From Ptiloglossa arizonensis (lineage: Eukaryota; Arthropoda; Insecta; Hymenoptera; Colletidae): a stretch of DNA of 64,000 nt. Position 1 is the stretch's first letter; every line of letters starts with the position of its first letter. This document shows positions 62,941-64,000 of this stretch, in pieces. The translations under genes were made by a program, and so were the position numbers. The notes beneath the pieces were generated by a model. That model was not told the DNA's origin. It did not search any database and worked only from the letters and a program-made list of their open reading frames with translations. Location of the stretch: positions 1,240,001 through 1,304,000 of the forward strand of contig NW_027478395.1 in assembly GCF_051014685.1 (NCBI RefSeq), given 5' to 3'.

Positions 62941-64000
62941 ACCTTTGTAATCGGGAGAGTTTCTTTTTTCATATATAGTAGCAATTTTTGGTTTTGGTCA
63001 ATCCGTTCGCGAGATGTGGGAGTTTGAAGCTAAGAAATGGTTGAGAAGACAACAAATTTTTCGCACTTCTGCTGCTCCAAACGCTTAACCAGAGTGGCCT
63101 AGGGAAAAATACACATACCGTTGTAATCGGGCGAGTTTCTACATTCAGACGCAGCAGGAATTTTTGGGTTTGGTGTATCCGTTCGCGAGATGTGGGAGTT
63201 TGAAGCTAAGAAATGGTTGAGAAGACAACAAATTTTTTGCACTTCTGCTGCTCCATGCGCTTAACCAGAATGGCCTAGGGAAAAAATACACATACCTTTG
63301 TAATCGGGAGAGTTTCTACTTTCAGACGCAATAGGAATTTTTGGGTTTGGTCACTCCGTTCGCGAGATATGGGAGTTTGAATCTAGGAAATGCTTGAGAA
63401 GGCAACAAATTTTTCGCACTTCTGCTGCTCCAAACGCTTAACCAGAATGGCCCAGTGAAAAAATACACATACCTTTGTAATCGGGCGAGTTTCTTCTTTC
63501 AGATATAGTAGGAATTTTTGGGTTTGATCAATCCGTTCGCGAGATGTGGCAGTTTGAAGCTAAGAAATGGTTGAGAAGACAACAAATTTTTCGCATTTCT
63601 GCTGCTCCAAACGCTTAACCAGAATGGCCTAGGGAAAAAATACACATACCTTTGTAATCGGGAGGGTTTCTACTTTCAGATATAGTAGCAATTTTTGGTT
63701 TTGGTCAATCCGTTCGCGAGATGTGGGAGTTTGAAGCTAAGAAATGGTTGAGAAGACAACAAATTTTTCGCACTTCTGCTGCTCCAAACGCTTAACCAGA
63801 GTGGCCTAGGGAAAAATACACATACCGTTGTAATCGGGCGAGTTTCTACATTCAGACGCAGCAGGAATTTTTGGGTTTGGTGTATCCGTTCGCGAGATGT
63901 GAGAGTTTGAAGCTAGGAAATGCTTGAGAAGGCAACAAATTTTTCGCACTTCTGCTGCTCCAAACGCTTAACCAGAATGGCCCAGTGAAAAAATACACAT
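62941..64000 (+). repeat. 4-monomer repeat, 707-bp period; array continues past window end
   Basis: About 62941-63200 matches 63648-63907 at offset 707 (four monomers). Shared markers are ATATAGTAGCAATTTTTGG (62974 and 63681) and TTTGGTGTATCC (63169 and 63876). The window ends mid-monomer at ACACAT with no sign of an array edge. Confidence 0.85.

Larger units (their letters stand above)
1..64000 (+). repeat. 177-bp tandem satellite array, probably centromeric or pericentromeric
   Basis: The window consists only of head-to-tail copies of one monomer. The landmark CCGTTCGCGAG recurs at 176-178 bp (for example its CGTT at 41, 217, 394, 570, 748, 925, 1102) and is still in step at 63887. Other landmarks in order within a unit are TTTTTCGCACTTCTGCTGC, CCAAACGCTTAACCAGAATG, GGCCTAGGGAAAAAATACAC, GTTGTAATCGGGCGAG, CATTCAGACGCAGCAGG, AATTTTTGGGTTTGGTCAAT and GAAGCTAAGAAATGGTTGAG. 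No inversion, mobile-element insertion or unique sequence was seen. Nucleosome-scale monomers with nested higher-order repeats are typical of eukaryotic centromeres; that location is inferred. The family and species are not recognised. The plus strand is simply the given orientation, since a satellite has no intrinsic strand. Confidence 0.97.

Noticed and set aside
1..64000. CRISPR array or bacterial repeat locus
   Set aside because: There are regular repeats but no unique spacers: the entire unit is conserved, the unit is 177 bp and no cas-like gene is present.
1..64000. RNA polymerase III promoter or SINE/tRNA origin, from TGGCCTAGTG (box A-like) and GTTCGCGAG (box B-like)
   Set aside because: Box A resemblance is partial, box B matches only the GTTCG part of GGTTCGANTCC, the two are about 87 bp apart, and no tRNA fold or SINE tail is evident. 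Words this short are expected by chance.
1..64000. Human alpha satellite or another well-known centromere satellite
   Set aside because: The monomer length is 177 rather than 171 bp, and apart from the CENP-B-like core I see no alpha-satellite sequence. I also could not match it confidently to the plant 178-bp families, so no family name is given.
1..64000. Phased A-tract curvature
   Set aside because: The A/T tracts in a unit are spaced about 48, 57 and 72 bp apart, which are not consistent multiples of the 10.5-bp helical repeat, so strong intrinsic curvature is not supported by inspection.
1..64000. A novel multi-gene system hidden in the window
   Set aside because: Both strands read as satellite from end to end. 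There is no interval long enough outside the monomer pattern to hold a gene.

Overview
The whole 64 kb window is one uninterrupted head-to-tail satellite DNA array. The monomer is about 177 bp (a representative hand-read unit is exactly 177 bp, about 44% GC). Dividing the window by the mean spacing of the conserved CCGTTCGCGAG landmark (about 176.8 bp) gives roughly 361-362 monomers. All monomers I read lie in the same orientation. I see no protein-coding gene, rRNA, tRNA, transposable element, CRISPR array or unique sequence, and the array runs off both ends. The many short open frames on both strands are a by-product of a monomer length divisible by three (177 = 3 x 59).

This organisation is what is known for eukaryotic centromeric or pericentromeric chromatin: a nucleosome-plus-linker sized monomer, tens of kilobases of tandem copies, and nested higher-order repeats (HORs). 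I do not recognise the satellite family and cannot name the organism. It is not human alpha satellite (171 bp) and does not obviously match the Arabidopsis 178-bp repeat. CpG is not depleted in the monomer (hand count 9 CpG, observed/expected about 1.06), which argues mildly against a heavily germline-methylated vertebrate.

Layout. From 1 to about 18.7 kb there are large, nearly identical duplicated blocks at offsets of whole numbers of monomers: a 1.54 kb block present three times (1-1541, 5127-6666, 12726-14265), inside a 2.3 kb pair (4850-7176 and 12449-14775). A mosaic stretch (14758-17697) is stitched from three different upstream donors. From 18.7 to 25.4 kb the main feature is an 8-monomer HOR of 1416 bp (2.3 copies, 20620-23870). 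From 25.4 to 42.2 kb there are 14-, 19-, 26-, 35- and 43-monomer duplications and a second three-donor mosaic (39252-42218). From 42.2 to 53 kb there is a clean tandem 12-monomer HOR (2121 bp, about 46210-50430). From 53 to 61.7 kb there are 13-, 10- and 15-monomer repeats carrying a variant cassette seen only right of 42 kb. The last kilobase holds a 4-monomer repeat.

The most interesting signal is a CENP-B-box-like site built around the conserved TTCGCGA word of each monomer. At least ten monomers, all left of 23.3 kb, match the essential core nTTCGnnnnAnnCGGGn exactly. Most other monomers differ at one core base, a C-to-T change at a CpG. Whether any protein binds it cannot be decided from sequence. 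All offsets and differences were read by hand and block ends are accurate to roughly 10-20 bp unless stated.
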